A stretch of 64,000 nt of DNA from Massilia sp. NR 4-1. Lineage in GTDB: Bacteria > Pseudomonadota > Gammaproteobacteria > Burkholderiales > Burkholderiaceae_D. The position numbers and the translations under genes are program-made. Shown here one piece after another: positions 30,551 through 38,994 of the stretch. Under the pieces are notes generated by a model. That model did no database searches. It saw only the letters and a program-made list of their open reading frames with translations, and was not told where the DNA came from. Position 1 is the stretch's first letter, and every line of letters starts with the position of its first letter. Location of the stretch: positions 2,294,001 to 2,358,000 of the forward strand of contig NZ_CP012201.1 of assembly GCF_001191005.1 (NCBI RefSeq), written 5' to 3'.

Positions 30551-30594
30551 ACAAAACAAAAAAGCCTCCCGCAGGGGAGGCTTTTTTGTTTTGT
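30551..30594. terminator. bidirectional rho-independent terminator after tRNA-Ser
   Basis: Perfect 20-base inverted repeat (ACAAAACAAAAAAGCCTCCC, loop GCAG, and its complement at 30575-30594). The GC core GCCTCCC/GGGAGGC is flanked by A6 and T6, so it terminates transcription in either direction; for tRNA-Ser it lies just four bases after the encoded CCA. Confidence 0.85.
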
Positions 30595-30597
30595 TCC

Positions 30598-30690
30598 TGG
30601 CGGAGACGGTGGGATTCGAACCCACGATACAGGTTTTGCCCGTATGCTTCCTTAGCAGGGAAGTGCCTTCGGCCACTCGGCCACGTCTCC
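30598..30690 (-). tRNA. tRNA-Ser (anticodon GCU), with encoded CCA
   Basis: Read on the minus strand it begins GGAGACGTGGCCGAGTGGCC, has the anticodon stem-loop CTTCCCTGCTAAGGAAG (anticodon GCT in DNA), a long variable arm (CATACGGGCAAAACCTGTATC, in parts CATACGGGC and CCTGTATC) as in class II tRNAs, the T-arm GGGTTCGAATCCC and the acceptor CGTCTCC-G-CCA. All stems pair. It reads AGC and AGU codons. Confidence 0.95.
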
Positions 30691-30809
30691 TAGCTGATTT
30701 CTCAACTATCATCCTTTGCTTCACATTTCTGCGTCACATCAGACGAGCGCTATAGTAAAGATCCGGATCACTTTGGTCAAGGCTATCAGCGCTTTTTTTT
30801 CAGAAATAT

Positions 30810-32057
30810 TTATTCTTTATCCAGTTCGAACGCTTTGTGCAGCGCGCGCACCGCCAATTCCATGTATTTCTCGTCGATCAGGACGGAAATCTTGATCTCG
30901 GAAGTAGAGATCATCATGATGTTGATGCCTTCTTCGGACAAGGTGCGGAACATCTGCGAGGCCACGCCAACGTGGCTGCGCATGCCGACGCCAACGACGG
31001 AGATCTTCGAGACCTTGGCGTCGCCCAGGATGCTGGAGTAGCCGATCTCGGCCTTCTGGCCGGCCAGCACGTCAAGCGCCTTCTGGTAATCGTTGCGCGA
31101 AACGGTGAAAGTGAAGTCGGTTTTACCGTCCACGGACTGATTCTGTATGATCATGTCCACTTCGACATTGGCGTCGGCCACCGGGCCCAGGATGTGGAAG
31201 GCGACCCCTGGGCGGTCCGGCACGCCCAGCACGGTGATTTTGGCTTCGTCGCGGTTGAAGGCGATGCCGGAGATGACTGCTTGTTCCATGTGTGTGTCTT
31301 CCTCAAACGAGATCAGGGTGCCGGAATTGGCTTCGGTTTCGAGATCCATCATCGGATCGGTCAGCGACGACAGCACGCGTGTCGGCACGCGGTAGTTGCC
31401 GGCGAATTCGACGGAGCGCGTCTGCAGCACTTTGGAACCGAGCGAGGCCAGTTCCAGCATTTCTTCGAAGGTGATCGCTTTCAGGCGGCGCGCTTCGGAA
31501 ACGACGCGCGGATCGGTGGTGTAGACGCCATCGACGTCGGTGTAGATCAGGCACTCGTCGGCTTTGAGCGCGGCGGCGATCGCCACGGCCGAGGTGTCGG
31601 AACCGCCACGGCCCAGGGTGGCGATATTGTCGTTCTCGTCCACGCCCTGGAAGCCGGTGATGACGACAATGCGGCCCTGCTCCAGGTCTTTGCGCACACG
31701 CTCGTCGTCGATCGACTGGATGCGGGCTTTGGTGAAGGCGGAATCGGTCTTAATCGCTACTTGCCAGCCGGCGTAGGACACCGCATCCTTGCCCAGCGCG
31801 TGCAGCGCGATGGACAGCAGACCTACCGATACCTGTTCGCCGGTGGACGCAATCATGTCCAGTTCGCGCGGATCGGGCGGGTTGTGAATTTCCTTGGCCA
31901 GGGCGATCAGTCGGTTGGTTTCGCCGGACATGGCCGACGGCACCACCACGATCTGGTGTCCCGCATCGTGCCATTTGGCGACCCGACGCGCGACGTTCTT
32001 GATGCGTTCCGTCGAGCCCATCGACGTACCGCCGTATTTGTGAACGATTAATGCCAT
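30810..32057 (-). CDS. lysC: aspartate kinase
   Basis: A 415-residue enzyme phosphorylating L-aspartate, the first step to lysine, threonine, methionine and diaminopimelate. The kinase domain starts LIVHKYGGTSMG, has GFQGVDENDNIATLGRGGSDTSAVA-type catalytic loops (GRGGSDTSA) and YTDVDGVYTTDPR; two C-terminal ACT domains (about 270-340 and 345-410, VVGVGMRSHVGVA) provide feedback control by lysine/threonine. Length fits monofunctional beta-type aspartokinases. It is the last gene of the cysS-alkA-like-accA-tilS-lysC block, all on one strand, an order typical of Burkholderiales. Confidence 0.96.
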   Translation of the reverse strand: MALIVHKYGGTSMGSTERIKNVARRVAKWHDAGHQIVVVPSAMSGETNRLIALAKEIHNPPDPRELDMIASTGEQVSVGLLSIALHALGKDAVSYAGWQVAIKTDSAFTKARIQSIDDERVRKDLEQGRIVVITGFQGVDENDNIATLGRGGSDTSAVAIAAALKADECLIYTDVDGVYTTDPRVVSEARRLKAITFEEMLELASLGSKVLQTRSVEFAGNYRVPTRVLSSLTDPMMDLETEANSGTLISFEEDTHMEQAVISGIAFNRDEAKITVLGVPDRPGVAFHILGPVADANVEVDMIIQNQSVDGKTDFTFTVSRNDYQKALDVLAGQKAEIGYSSILGDAKVSKISVVGVGMRSHVGVASQMFRTLSEEGINIMMISTSEIKISVLIDEKYMELAVRALHKAFELDKE

Positions 32058-32194
32058 AACTTGTGTTTTCCGCTTAGATGAAGTAAAGGGAGCCCCTTAC
32101 TGTACATGCTGCAATGCGAAAGAACAAGTCAAAAAAGTAATGATCTCATACTCTCTTGGCATAAGATCATTCCAAAAAGCATTAGTTGGAAATT

Positions 32195-33607
32195 TTATTC
32201 GGCCAACCAGCGGAAGGCGATTCTTTTGTTGGCTCCAGCCCCTATCTTGTGGCAATCCATGCCGATTCCAGCGGCAAACAAGAGTTGACCGGGGATGTAG
32301 ACAACTGGCAGCCTTGTACGCTCCCAGGCCGGGATACTTAACGATTGATAGTGATGCTTAAGGTCGCGCGTGGGCCGGTTCGGGGCGGGCTTCAGCCGTT
32401 CGCCGCCACGGCGGAATTCGATGGTGAGCAGCTGTTTTTGCAGCCATTCCGCGTCCAGCCCCTCTTCCGCCGCGTCGAAATGCAGCACGCCACCATAAGC
32501 CGGGAAAGCCAGCGAGGATTCGCCATTCCAGCGGAAGTGCTGGCCGGGCTTGTCGTCGAACCGGTCTTCGCGCGTGCCTTCCAGTTCGCGCAGCTTGGGC
32601 ACGAGGTAAAGGCGGTCGCGATGGCGCCGCACGTGGCAGTCTGGATGGGTGACCAGCAATTGGGCGTCTTCGCGCGCTTCCAGCAGCTGCGCCAGCATTT
32701 CGGCCAGCCAGGCGGTCGAGGGCATGCCCAGCTTGCGCACGCGGAACCACTGGCGCAGCATATTGCCGGCACGGTCGGCGCTGAGCGCGCGCAGGCGGGC
32801 CAGATCGATGCTGTCGGCTTCGAGGCAGGCTTGCAGATCCTGCTCGGCCAGTTCGCTCAGCATGCGCTGGGCCGATTGCGCGTGCTGGGCGCTGCGCGAC
32901 AGGCGGGCCTGGAAGCCGGGAAAGGCCGTCGCCAGCGCCGGCATGACCTGGTGGCGCAGCGCGTTGCGGGCATAGCGCGGGTCGTCGTTGGACTCGTCGT
33001 TGACGTAGGCGATGCCCTGCCCCGCCACATAGGCTTCGAGCTGGCTGCGCGCAGTCTGCAGCAGCGGGCGGGCCAGCAGCAGTTGCGCATTGCCCAACAG
33101 CTCGGGGGCATGGTTGCAGGCATCCATGCCTGACAGGCCTGCCGGGCCGGAACCGCGCAGCAGTTGCAGCAGCACGGTTTCGGCCTGGTCGTCGAGGTGG
33201 TGGGCGCTCAGCAGCAGGCGCACATCGTGCTCGCGGCACAGCGCGCCCAGCGCGGCGTAGCGGCTCTTGCGCGCCGCCGCTTCGGTGCCGGATTTGGCCA
33301 CGTCCCGCAATTGCACGCGACGCGCGGCGAAGGCCACGCCCAGCGCGGCGCAAGCCTGCTCGCAGTGCGCCAGCCAGGCGTCGGCATTCGGGCTCAGGCC
33401 GTGGTGGATGTGGAAGGCATGCAAGGCCACGCCGCGCTCACGCGCCCAGCCATGCGCCAGGTGCAGCAGCGCCGACGAATCGAGGCCGCCGCTAAGGGCG
33501 ATGGCGACGCCCTGCCCCGCCGCCTCGCCGGCTGCGGCAAAAGGCGGCAGGGCGGCCATGGCCTGCGCAAAAATATCCGGCAAGGCGCTGCTGTGCTGCT
33601 TCTTCAA
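32195..33607 (-). CDS. tilS: tRNA(Ile)-lysidine synthetase
   Basis: A 470-residue ATP-dependent enzyme converting C34 of tRNA-Ile(CAU) to lysidine so that it reads AUA. The N-type PP-loop SGGLDSSALLHLA (about 39-51), FHIHHGLSP and SAHHLDDQAETVLLQLLRGSG are diagnostic; the C-terminal TilS domain follows (FRRGGERLKPAPNRPTRDLKH-type segment, GERLKP, near 400). It starts 67 bases downstream of accA, just after a terminator-like hairpin, so its expression may depend on read-through or a promoter inside that gap. Confidence 0.95.
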   Translation of the reverse strand: MKKQHSSALPDIFAQAMAALPPFAAAGEAAGQGVAIALSGGLDSSALLHLAHGWARERGVALHAFHIHHGLSPNADAWLAHCEQACAALGVAFAARRVQLRDVAKSGTEAAARKSRYAALGALCREHDVRLLLSAHHLDDQAETVLLQLLRGSGPAGLSGMDACNHAPELLGNAQLLLARPLLQTARSQLEAYVAGQGIAYVNDESNDDPRYARNALRHQVMPALATAFPGFQARLSRSAQHAQSAQRMLSELAEQDLQACLEADSIDLARLRALSADRAGNMLRQWFRVRKLGMPSTAWLAEMLAQLLEAREDAQLLVTHPDCHVRRHRDRLYLVPKLRELEGTREDRFDDKPGQHFRWNGESSLAFPAYGGVLHFDAAEEGLDAEWLQKQLLTIEFRRGGERLKPAPNRPTRDLKHHYQSLSIPAWERTRLPVVYIPGQLLFAAGIGMDCHKIGAGANKRIAFRWLAE

Positions 33608-33625
33608 TCTGAACTCCTGAAATGC

Positions 33626-33650
33626 AAAAACCGGGGGCAGGCCCCGGTTT
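33626..33650 (-). terminator. terminator/attenuator between accA and tilS
   Basis: On the minus strand AAACCGGGG, loop, CCCCGGTTT, followed by TTTTT (33630-33626): a nine-base GC-rich stem and U-tract. It lies between the accA stop and the tilS start, which is only 18 bases further on. Confidence 0.75.
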
Positions 33651-33674
33651 GGAAGGATGGATGGCGCCGCCAGC

Positions 33675-34649
33675 TTATTCGGAAGCCCGGGTTTCCTTGA
33701 ATTTGCCGTAGCTCATCAGTTTTTCGTGGCGGGAAGCCAGCAGATCCTTGGTCTTCACGCCCTGGAACTGGCGCAGGGAATCGGCCAGTGCGCGCTTGAG
33801 CAGGCTTGCCATCTGTTTCGGATCGCGGTGGGCGCCGCCCAGCGGCTCGTTGACGATCTTGTCGATCAGGCCCATGGCTTTCAGACGGTGGGCGGTCAGG
33901 CCCAGCGCTTCGGCCGCGTCGGAAGCGCGCTCGGAAGTCTTCCACAGGATCGAGGCACAGCCTTCCGGCGAGATCACCGAATAGGTCGCATATTGCAGCA
34001 TCAGCACGGCATCGCCCACGGCGATCGCCAGCGCGCCGCCGGAGCCGCCTTCGCCGATGATGGTGGCGATCAGCGGCACTTTCAGTTCAGCCATCACGTA
34101 CAGATTGTGGCCGATAGCTTCGGACTGGCCGCGCTCTTCGGCGTCGATGCCGGGGAAGGCGCCAGGGGTGTCGACGAAGGTGAAGATCGGCAGATTGAAT
34201 TTTTCGGCCAGCTTCATCAGGCGCATGGCCTTGCGGTAGCCTTCCGGACGCGGCATGCCGAAGTTGCGCATGGCGCGCTCCTTGGTGTCGCGGCCTTTCT
34301 GGTGGCCGATCACCATGCAGGGCTGGCCGTTGAAGCGCGCCAGGCCGCCAATGATGGACTGGTCGTCCGCATAGGTGCGGTCACCGTGCAGCTCGTGGAA
34401 GTCGGTGAAGATTTCGTTCACATAATCCATCGTGTATGGACGCTGCGGGTGGCGCGCGATCTGCGACACTTGCCAAGGCGTGAGCTTGGCGTAAACATCT
34501 TTGGTCAGCTGCTGGCTCTTTTGGGCCAGGCGTTCGATCTCTTCGGAGATGTCGACGGCGGAATCATCCTGCACGAACCGCAGCTCTTCAATCTTGGAAT
34601 CCAGTTCCGCAATCGGTTGCTCAAAATTGAGGAAAGTCGTTTTAATCAT
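33675..34649 (-). CDS. accA: acetyl-CoA carboxylase carboxyltransferase subunit alpha
   Basis: A 324-residue subunit of the carboxyltransferase that, with AccD, makes malonyl-CoA for fatty acid synthesis. Features: the N-terminal coiled helical part (TTFLNFEQPIAELDSKIEEL), GHQKGRDTKERAMRNFGMPRPEG-type block (GHQKGRDTKE, then NFGMPRPEGYRKA), FVDTPGAFPGIDAEERGQSEAI (as TPGAFPGI) and EGGSGGALAI. Length is normal. The start at 34649 has GGAGGTAC upstream; a longer in-frame start lacks a site. Confidence 0.97.
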   Translation of the reverse strand: MIKTTFLNFEQPIAELDSKIEELRFVQDDSAVDISEEIERLAQKSQQLTKDVYAKLTPWQVSQIARHPQRPYTMDYVNEIFTDFHELHGDRTYADDQSIIGGLARFNGQPCMVIGHQKGRDTKERAMRNFGMPRPEGYRKAMRLMKLAEKFNLPIFTFVDTPGAFPGIDAEERGQSEAIGHNLYVMAELKVPLIATIIGEGGSGGALAIAVGDAVLMLQYATYSVISPEGCASILWKTSERASDAAEALGLTAHRLKAMGLIDKIVNEPLGGAHRDPKQMASLLKRALADSLRQFQGVKTKDLLASRHEKLMSYGKFKETRASE

Positions 34650-34705
34650 TGTACCTCCGAGAGTATTACTGGCCGCTTGCTGGTTTCGATGCGGCACGAA
34701 TGGGA

Positions 34706-35365
34706 CTATTTTACCGGAACCGGGTCGAGACTACGCCATAAATACCAAGTGGCGACGGTGCGGTACGGTTCCCAGTTGGCCGAGACTTCGCGCGCATCGC
34801 TGCGCGATACAGGCTCGCCCGAGAAGTAATTCTGGCTGATGCCTTGGATCAGGCCGGGATCGTCCAGCGGCAAAACATTGGGCCGGAGCAGGTTGAATAT
34901 CAAAAACATCTCCGCCGTCCAGCGCGTAATGCCGCGGATTTGAACCAGCTCGGCGATCACGGCCTCATCGTCCATTTCATGCCATTGGCTGGCGTGGACT
35001 TTTTTGGCCTTGAAATTATCGGCCAGGTCGAGGATGTATTCGGTCTTGCGCTTGGACAGGCCGCACTCGCCCAACTGCTCGGCGCCGGCTTTCAATACCT
35101 GGGCCGGGGTGCATTTGGGACAGAGGGCCAGCAGCTTTTTCCAAGCCACATCGGCCGCCTTGGCCGTGACCTGCTGCTTGACGATGGAACGGGCCAGGGT
35201 GATAAACGGGTCGTCGTGGCCGACCAGATGCAGGTCGCCAAACTGTGGGATGAGCTTTTTCATGATGCGGTCCCGCTTCATGAGCTCGATCTTCGCCTCT
35301 TCCCAGTACGGCGGCAAAGCCACCTGCCGGGATGCGGCACCCGTTGTATCCTTGGCCTGAACCAT
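34706..35365 (-). CDS. DNA-3-methyladenine glycosylase, AlkA/HhH-GPD family
   Basis: A 219-residue base-excision repair glycosylase. It has the AlkA-type FITLARSIVKQQVTAKAA helix, KRKTEYILDLA, the helix-hairpin-helix LVQIRGITRWTAEMFLIF and the catalytic Asp region LPLDDPGLIQGI (the second Asp of VLPLDD is the usual nucleophile activator). It lacks the N-terminal extension of E. coli AlkA, as in Burkholderiales homologues. It overlaps the cysS stop by one base (TAATG), so both are translated from one message. Confidence 0.9.
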   Translation of the reverse strand: MVQAKDTTGAASRQVALPPYWEEAKIELMKRDRIMKKLIPQFGDLHLVGHDDPFITLARSIVKQQVTAKAADVAWKKLLALCPKCTPAQVLKAGAEQLGECGLSKRKTEYILDLADNFKAKKVHASQWHEMDDEAVIAELVQIRGITRWTAEMFLIFNLLRPNVLPLDDPGLIQGISQNYFSGEPVSRSDAREVSANWEPYRTVATWYLWRSLDPVPVK

Positions 35366-36750
35366 TATGCGCGGCGCCAGTTGGTGCTGCCGTCAGGTTT
35401 GTCTTCGAGGATGATGCCGGCCGCCAGCAGGTCGGCGCGGATCTTGTCCGACAGCGCGAAATCGCGCGTCTTCTTGGCGGCGGCGCGCTGTTCGATGGAG
35501 GCGGCAATGGCCTCCTCGCCCATGGCCTCGCCCACCGCCGCCTGCAGGAATTCCTGCGGCGCGCGCTCCAGCAAGCCGATCACGCCGGCCAGGCCTTTGA
35601 GCTGGCGCGCCACGGCTGGCGATTTGGTCTTGTTCAATTCCGTCACCAGGTCGAACAGCACGGAAACGGCGATCGGCGTATTGAAGTCGTCGTCCATGGC
35701 TTCGGCGAAGCGCTGGGCGTGGGCTTCCTTCCAGTCCAGCGGCTGGCCGTCGTCCTGCACGCCGTCCAGCGCCGTGTAAAGGCGGGTCAGCGCGCCGCGC
35801 GCGTCGTCCAGATGCACGTCGGAGTAGTTCAATGGGCTGCGATAGTGGGCGCGTAGGATGAAGAAGCGCACCACTTCGGCGTCATAGGACTTCAGCACGT
35901 CGCGGATGGTGAAGAAATTGCCCAGGGATTTGGACATCTTCTCGCCGTCGACGCGCACGAAACCGTTATGCAGCCAGTAGTTGGCCAGGGCGTGGCCGCT
36001 GGCGCCTTCCGACTGCGCGATCTCGTTTTCATGGTGCGGGAACTGCAGGTCGGCGCCGCCGCCATGGATGTCGAACTGCTCGCCCAGCAGGGAGCAGGAC
36101 ATGGCGGAGCACTCGATATGCCAGCCGGGACGGCCGCTGCCCCATTTCGAATCCCACTTCACTTCCGCCGGTTCGGATTCCTTGGAAGCCTTCCACAGCA
36201 CGAAGTCGAGCGGATCGCGCTTGCCGGTGTTGACGTCCACGCGCTCGCCGGCGCGCAGGTCGTCCAGCGACTTGCCGGACAGGCGGCCGTAGCCGGGGAA
36301 ATTGCGCACGGCGTAATTGACGTCGCCGTCGTCGGCTTTGTAGGCCAGGCCTTTCGCTTCCAGGCGCTCGATCAGGGCCAGCATCTGCGGCACGTACTCG
36401 GTGGCGCGCGGAACGAGGGTCGGCTCCAGGATGCCCAGGGCGGCCGTGTCTTCGTCCATGTATTTGGCGAAGCGGGTGGTCAGTTCGCGGATGGTTTCGC
36501 CGTTTTCCACGGCGCGCTTGATGATCTTGTCCTCGATATCCGTGATATTGCGGACATAGGTCACGTCATAGCCCGATGCCTTCAGCCAGCGGAACACCAC
36601 GTCGAACGCCATCATCATGCGTGCATGGCCGATGTGGCAGTAATCGTAGATCGTCATGCCACAAACGTACATGCGGACCTTGCCCGCTTCCATTGGTTTA
36701 AACGTCTGCTTTTCGCGCGCCAGCGTGTTGTAAATCTTTAAATTGCTCAT
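35365..36750 (-). CDS. cysS: cysteinyl-tRNA synthetase
   Basis: A 461-residue class I aminoacyl-tRNA synthetase charging tRNA-Cys. It shows YVCGMTIYDYCHIGHARMM-type start (Cys in VCGMT as zinc ligand, HIGH motif), WHIECSAMS and HHENEIAQSE (zinc ligands), and the KMSKSLGN motif. Length is standard. It leads the minus-strand operon with the glycosylase, accA, tilS and lysC genes, and is divergent from the ppiA-like gene with 210 bases between them. Confidence 0.97.
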   Translation of the reverse strand: MSNLKIYNTLAREKQTFKPMEAGKVRMYVCGMTIYDYCHIGHARMMMAFDVVFRWLKASGYDVTYVRNITDIEDKIIKRAVENGETIRELTTRFAKYMDEDTAALGILEPTLVPRATEYVPQMLALIERLEAKGLAYKADDGDVNYAVRNFPGYGRLSGKSLDDLRAGERVDVNTGKRDPLDFVLWKASKESEPAEVKWDSKWGSGRPGWHIECSAMSCSLLGEQFDIHGGGADLQFPHHENEIAQSEGASGHALANYWLHNGFVRVDGEKMSKSLGNFFTIRDVLKSYDAEVVRFFILRAHYRSPLNYSDVHLDDARGALTRLYTALDGVQDDGQPLDWKEAHAQRFAEAMDDDFNTPIAVSVLFDLVTELNKTKSPAVARQLKGLAGVIGLLERAPQEFLQAAVGEAMGEEAIAASIEQRAAAKKTRDFALSDKIRADLLAAGIILEDKPDGSTNWRRA

Positions 36751-36841
36751 CGGACCCTGCGTGATATCGGGCGCAGCTCAGGCAATACGAAAACCGGGCG
36801 CCGGCGCATACTGCACCGCACCTGGTTTCATCGTTATTACC

Positions 36842-36869
36842 TTGGAAACTGACAGACCCTCGGTATAGT
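36842..36869 (+). promoter_or_regulatory. promoter for the cyclophilin genes
   Basis: TTGGAA (36842-36847), 16-base spacer, TATAGT (36864-36869). A second -10-like TAGAAT lies at 36880-36885. Both face the ppiA-like gene starting at 36961. Confidence 0.45.
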
Positions 36870-36960
36870 TCTTCTTTGTTAGAATGGTACGTCAACGCCA
36901 AGTATAGCATTGATAAAAACCCCGGAGCTGTTTTACCAGAACTTCAAAAGGAAGCCAAGA

Positions 36961-37581
36961 ATGCAATTGACAAATGCGCGCAGCCTGCCGATTTTTACCA
37001 AGGGCCTTGTCCTGATCTCCGCGCTGGGCCTGGGCGGGGCCGCGCTGGCCGCCGAACCGGCCGCCATGCCGCAAGTGTCGCTGCGCACCAATGTGGGCGA
37101 AATCGTGCTGGAGCTGGATAAGGCCAAGGCGCCGAAAACGGTGGCCAACTTCCTCGCCTATGTAAAAAGCGGCCACTATAAAGGCACCATCTTCCACCGC
37201 GTGATCGACGGCTTCATGATCCAGGGCGGCGGCTATACGGCCGACCTGAAAAGTAAGCCGACCAAGCCGCCCGTCAAGAGCGAATCGCAGAACGGCCTGA
37301 AAAACGATGCCTACACCGTCGCCATGGCGCGCACCGGCGATCCGAATTCGGCCACCGCGCAGTTTTTCATCAACGTGGTCAATAACGACGGCCTGAATTA
37401 CCCGGCGCCGGACGGCGTCGGCTATACCGTCTTCGGCAGGGTTGTCGCCGGCCAGGAAGTGGTGGACAAGATCAAGGGCGTGCTGGTGGACGATAAGCCG
37501 AACTTCCAGAACATCCCCGTGATTCCGGTGGTCGTGACCGCCGCCACGATACTGAAAACGCCAATCCAGCCGAAACAGTAA
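36961..37581 (+). CDS. ppiA: periplasmic peptidyl-prolyl cis-trans isomerase (cyclophilin)
   Basis: A 206-residue cyclophilin with a signal peptide (residues 1-30, ending ALAA). The mature part has FHRVIDGFMIQGGGY with the catalytic Arg, SATAQFFINVVNND and GYTVFGRVVAGQEVVDKI, all of the bacterial cyclophilin type. It should speed proline isomerisation of proteins folding in the periplasm. The start at 36961 is preceded by AAGGAAG. It lies 72 bases upstream of a cytoplasmic paralogue, pointing to a tandem duplication with gain of a signal peptide. Confidence 0.92.
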   Translation: MQLTNARSLPIFTKGLVLISALGLGGAALAAEPAAMPQVSLRTNVGEIVLELDKAKAPKTVANFLAYVKSGHYKGTIFHRVIDGFMIQGGGYTADLKSKPTKPPVKSESQNGLKNDAYTVAMARTGDPNSATAQFFINVVNNDGLNYPAPDGVGYTVFGRVVAGQEVVDKIKGVLVDDKPNFQNIPVIPVVVTAATILKTPIQPKQ

Positions 37582-37653
37582 AATAGCGCTTTGCCATGGC
37601 TTGCTGTATGATCGCGGCCCTCAGAGAACACTCCTCACAACGTCAGGACCAAC

Positions 37654-38145
37654 ATGACTACCATCACCATCACCACCAATAAAGGCGTTATCGTCGCCGA
37701 GCTGGACGCTGAAAAAGCGCCGAAAACCGTTGCCAACTTCCTGCACTACGTCGGCACCGGCCACTTCAGCAACACCATCTTCCACCGCGTGATCGATGGT
37801 TTCATGATCCAGGGCGGCGGTTTCGAGCCAGGCATGAAGCAAAAGCCGACCGACCAGACCGTTGAGAACGAAGCCAACAACGGCCTGAAAAACGAGCCAT
37901 ACACCCTGGCCATGGCCCGCACCTCGGCGCCGCACTCCGCATCGGCCCAGTTCTTCATCAACGTCAAGAACAACTCCTTCCTGGACTACCCAGGCCAGGA
38001 CGGCTGGGGCTACGCCGTGTTCGGCAAAGTCACCCAGGGCACCGAAGTGGTGGACGAGATCCGCAAAGCGAAAACCACCCGCAGCGGCATGTTCGCCGAC
38101 GTGCCGGCGGAAGACATCATCATCGAGAAAATCGAAGCCGCATAA
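37654..38145 (+). CDS. ppiB: cytoplasmic peptidyl-prolyl cis-trans isomerase B
   Basis: A 163-residue cyclophilin without a signal peptide. FHRVIDGFMIQGGGFEPGM, SAQFFINVKNNSFLDY and GYAVFGKVTQGTEVVDEI (each in family position) include the active-site Arg, Phe and Gln. Length is that of E. coli PpiB. It is seven bases upstream of lpxH, an arrangement common in beta-proteobacteria, and shares an operon with the periplasmic paralogue before it. Confidence 0.95.
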   Translation: MTTITITTNKGVIVAELDAEKAPKTVANFLHYVGTGHFSNTIFHRVIDGFMIQGGGFEPGMKQKPTDQTVENEANNGLKNEPYTLAMARTSAPHSASAQFFINVKNNSFLDYPGQDGWGYAVFGKVTQGTEVVDEIRKAKTTRSGMFADVPAEDIIIEKIEAA

Positions 38146-38152
38146 TTTCTTC

Positions 38153-38896
38153 GTGATTCTCCTCCTCTCCGATCTGCACCTGCAGCCGGCCCAGCCCGCG
38201 ATCACGGAAGCGTTTCACCGCTTCCTGCGGGAACAGGCGCCGGCCGCCAGACAGCTCTACCTGCTCGGCGACCTGTTCGAGTACTGGGCCGGCGACGACG
38301 ACTTGCAAGAGCCGTTTCACCAGCAGATCGTGGATGCCCTGCGCCGCCTCAGCGACGCAGGCGTCGAAGTTTTCTGGATCGCGGGCAACCGCGATTTCCT
38401 CGTCGGCAGCGCCTTTGCCGCCGCAGCGGGCCTGACCCTGCTGCCCGAAACCTGGGTCATCGAAGCCGCCGGCCAGCGCATCGTGCTGGTACATGGCGAC
38501 GCCCAGTGCACCGACGACATCAAGTACATGGAATTCCGCGCCCAGGTGCGCCAGCCCGCCTGGCAGCAGCAATTCCTGGCCATGCCGCTGGCCCAGCGCA
38601 AAGCCATCATCGCCGGCCTGCGCGAAAGCAGCCGCCAGGAACACGGCAACAAGACCTACGAAATCATGGACGTGACGCCGCAGGCGATCCGCGAGGTGTT
38701 CGAACAGACCGGCGCCAGCGTGATGATCCACGGCCACACCCACCGCCCCGCCCTGCACCAGCTGGAAGGCGGCCTGCGCCGCTACGTGCTGCCTGACTGG
38801 GAACCGGCTTCCACCCCGCCGCGCGGCGGCTGGATCGCCATCGCCGACAACGGCGCCATCACGCGCCACGCGCTGGACGGCGCCCTCCTCGCCTGA
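38153..38896 (+). CDS. lpxH: UDP-2,3-diacylglucosamine diphosphatase
   Basis: A 247-residue metallophosphoesterase of lipid A synthesis, hydrolysing UDP-2,3-diacylglucosamine to lipid X and UMP at the inner membrane. The calcineurin-like metal motifs are all present: LLSDLHLQP (DxH), LLGDLFEYWAGDD, AGNRDFLVG (GNxD), LVHGDAQCTDD and HGHTHRPALH. The start is a GTG (MILLLSDLHL) seven bases after ppiB. No better ATG exists before the first metal motif. Confidence 0.95.
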   Translation: MILLLSDLHLQPAQPAITEAFHRFLREQAPAARQLYLLGDLFEYWAGDDDLQEPFHQQIVDALRRLSDAGVEVFWIAGNRDFLVGSAFAAAAGLTLLPETWVIEAAGQRIVLVHGDAQCTDDIKYMEFRAQVRQPAWQQQFLAMPLAQRKAIIAGLRESSRQEHGNKTYEIMDVTPQAIREVFEQTGASVMIHGHTHRPALHQLEGGLRRYVLPDWEPASTPPRGGWIAIADNGAITRHALDGALLA

Positions 38897-38994
38897 GTCT
38901 GTTTATCGCATGACGCAGCTTGGCGACTAGCGCGAAGCAACTTGCAAAACGCGCGCCCCATTCTTATGCTGAGAGAGCAAGAATGGAGGCCATC

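Noticed and set aside
30431..30600. A second tRNA on the plus strand
   Set aside because: Only the last 20 bases match a tRNA 3' end. No acceptor 5' half, D-arm or anticodon stem can be formed.
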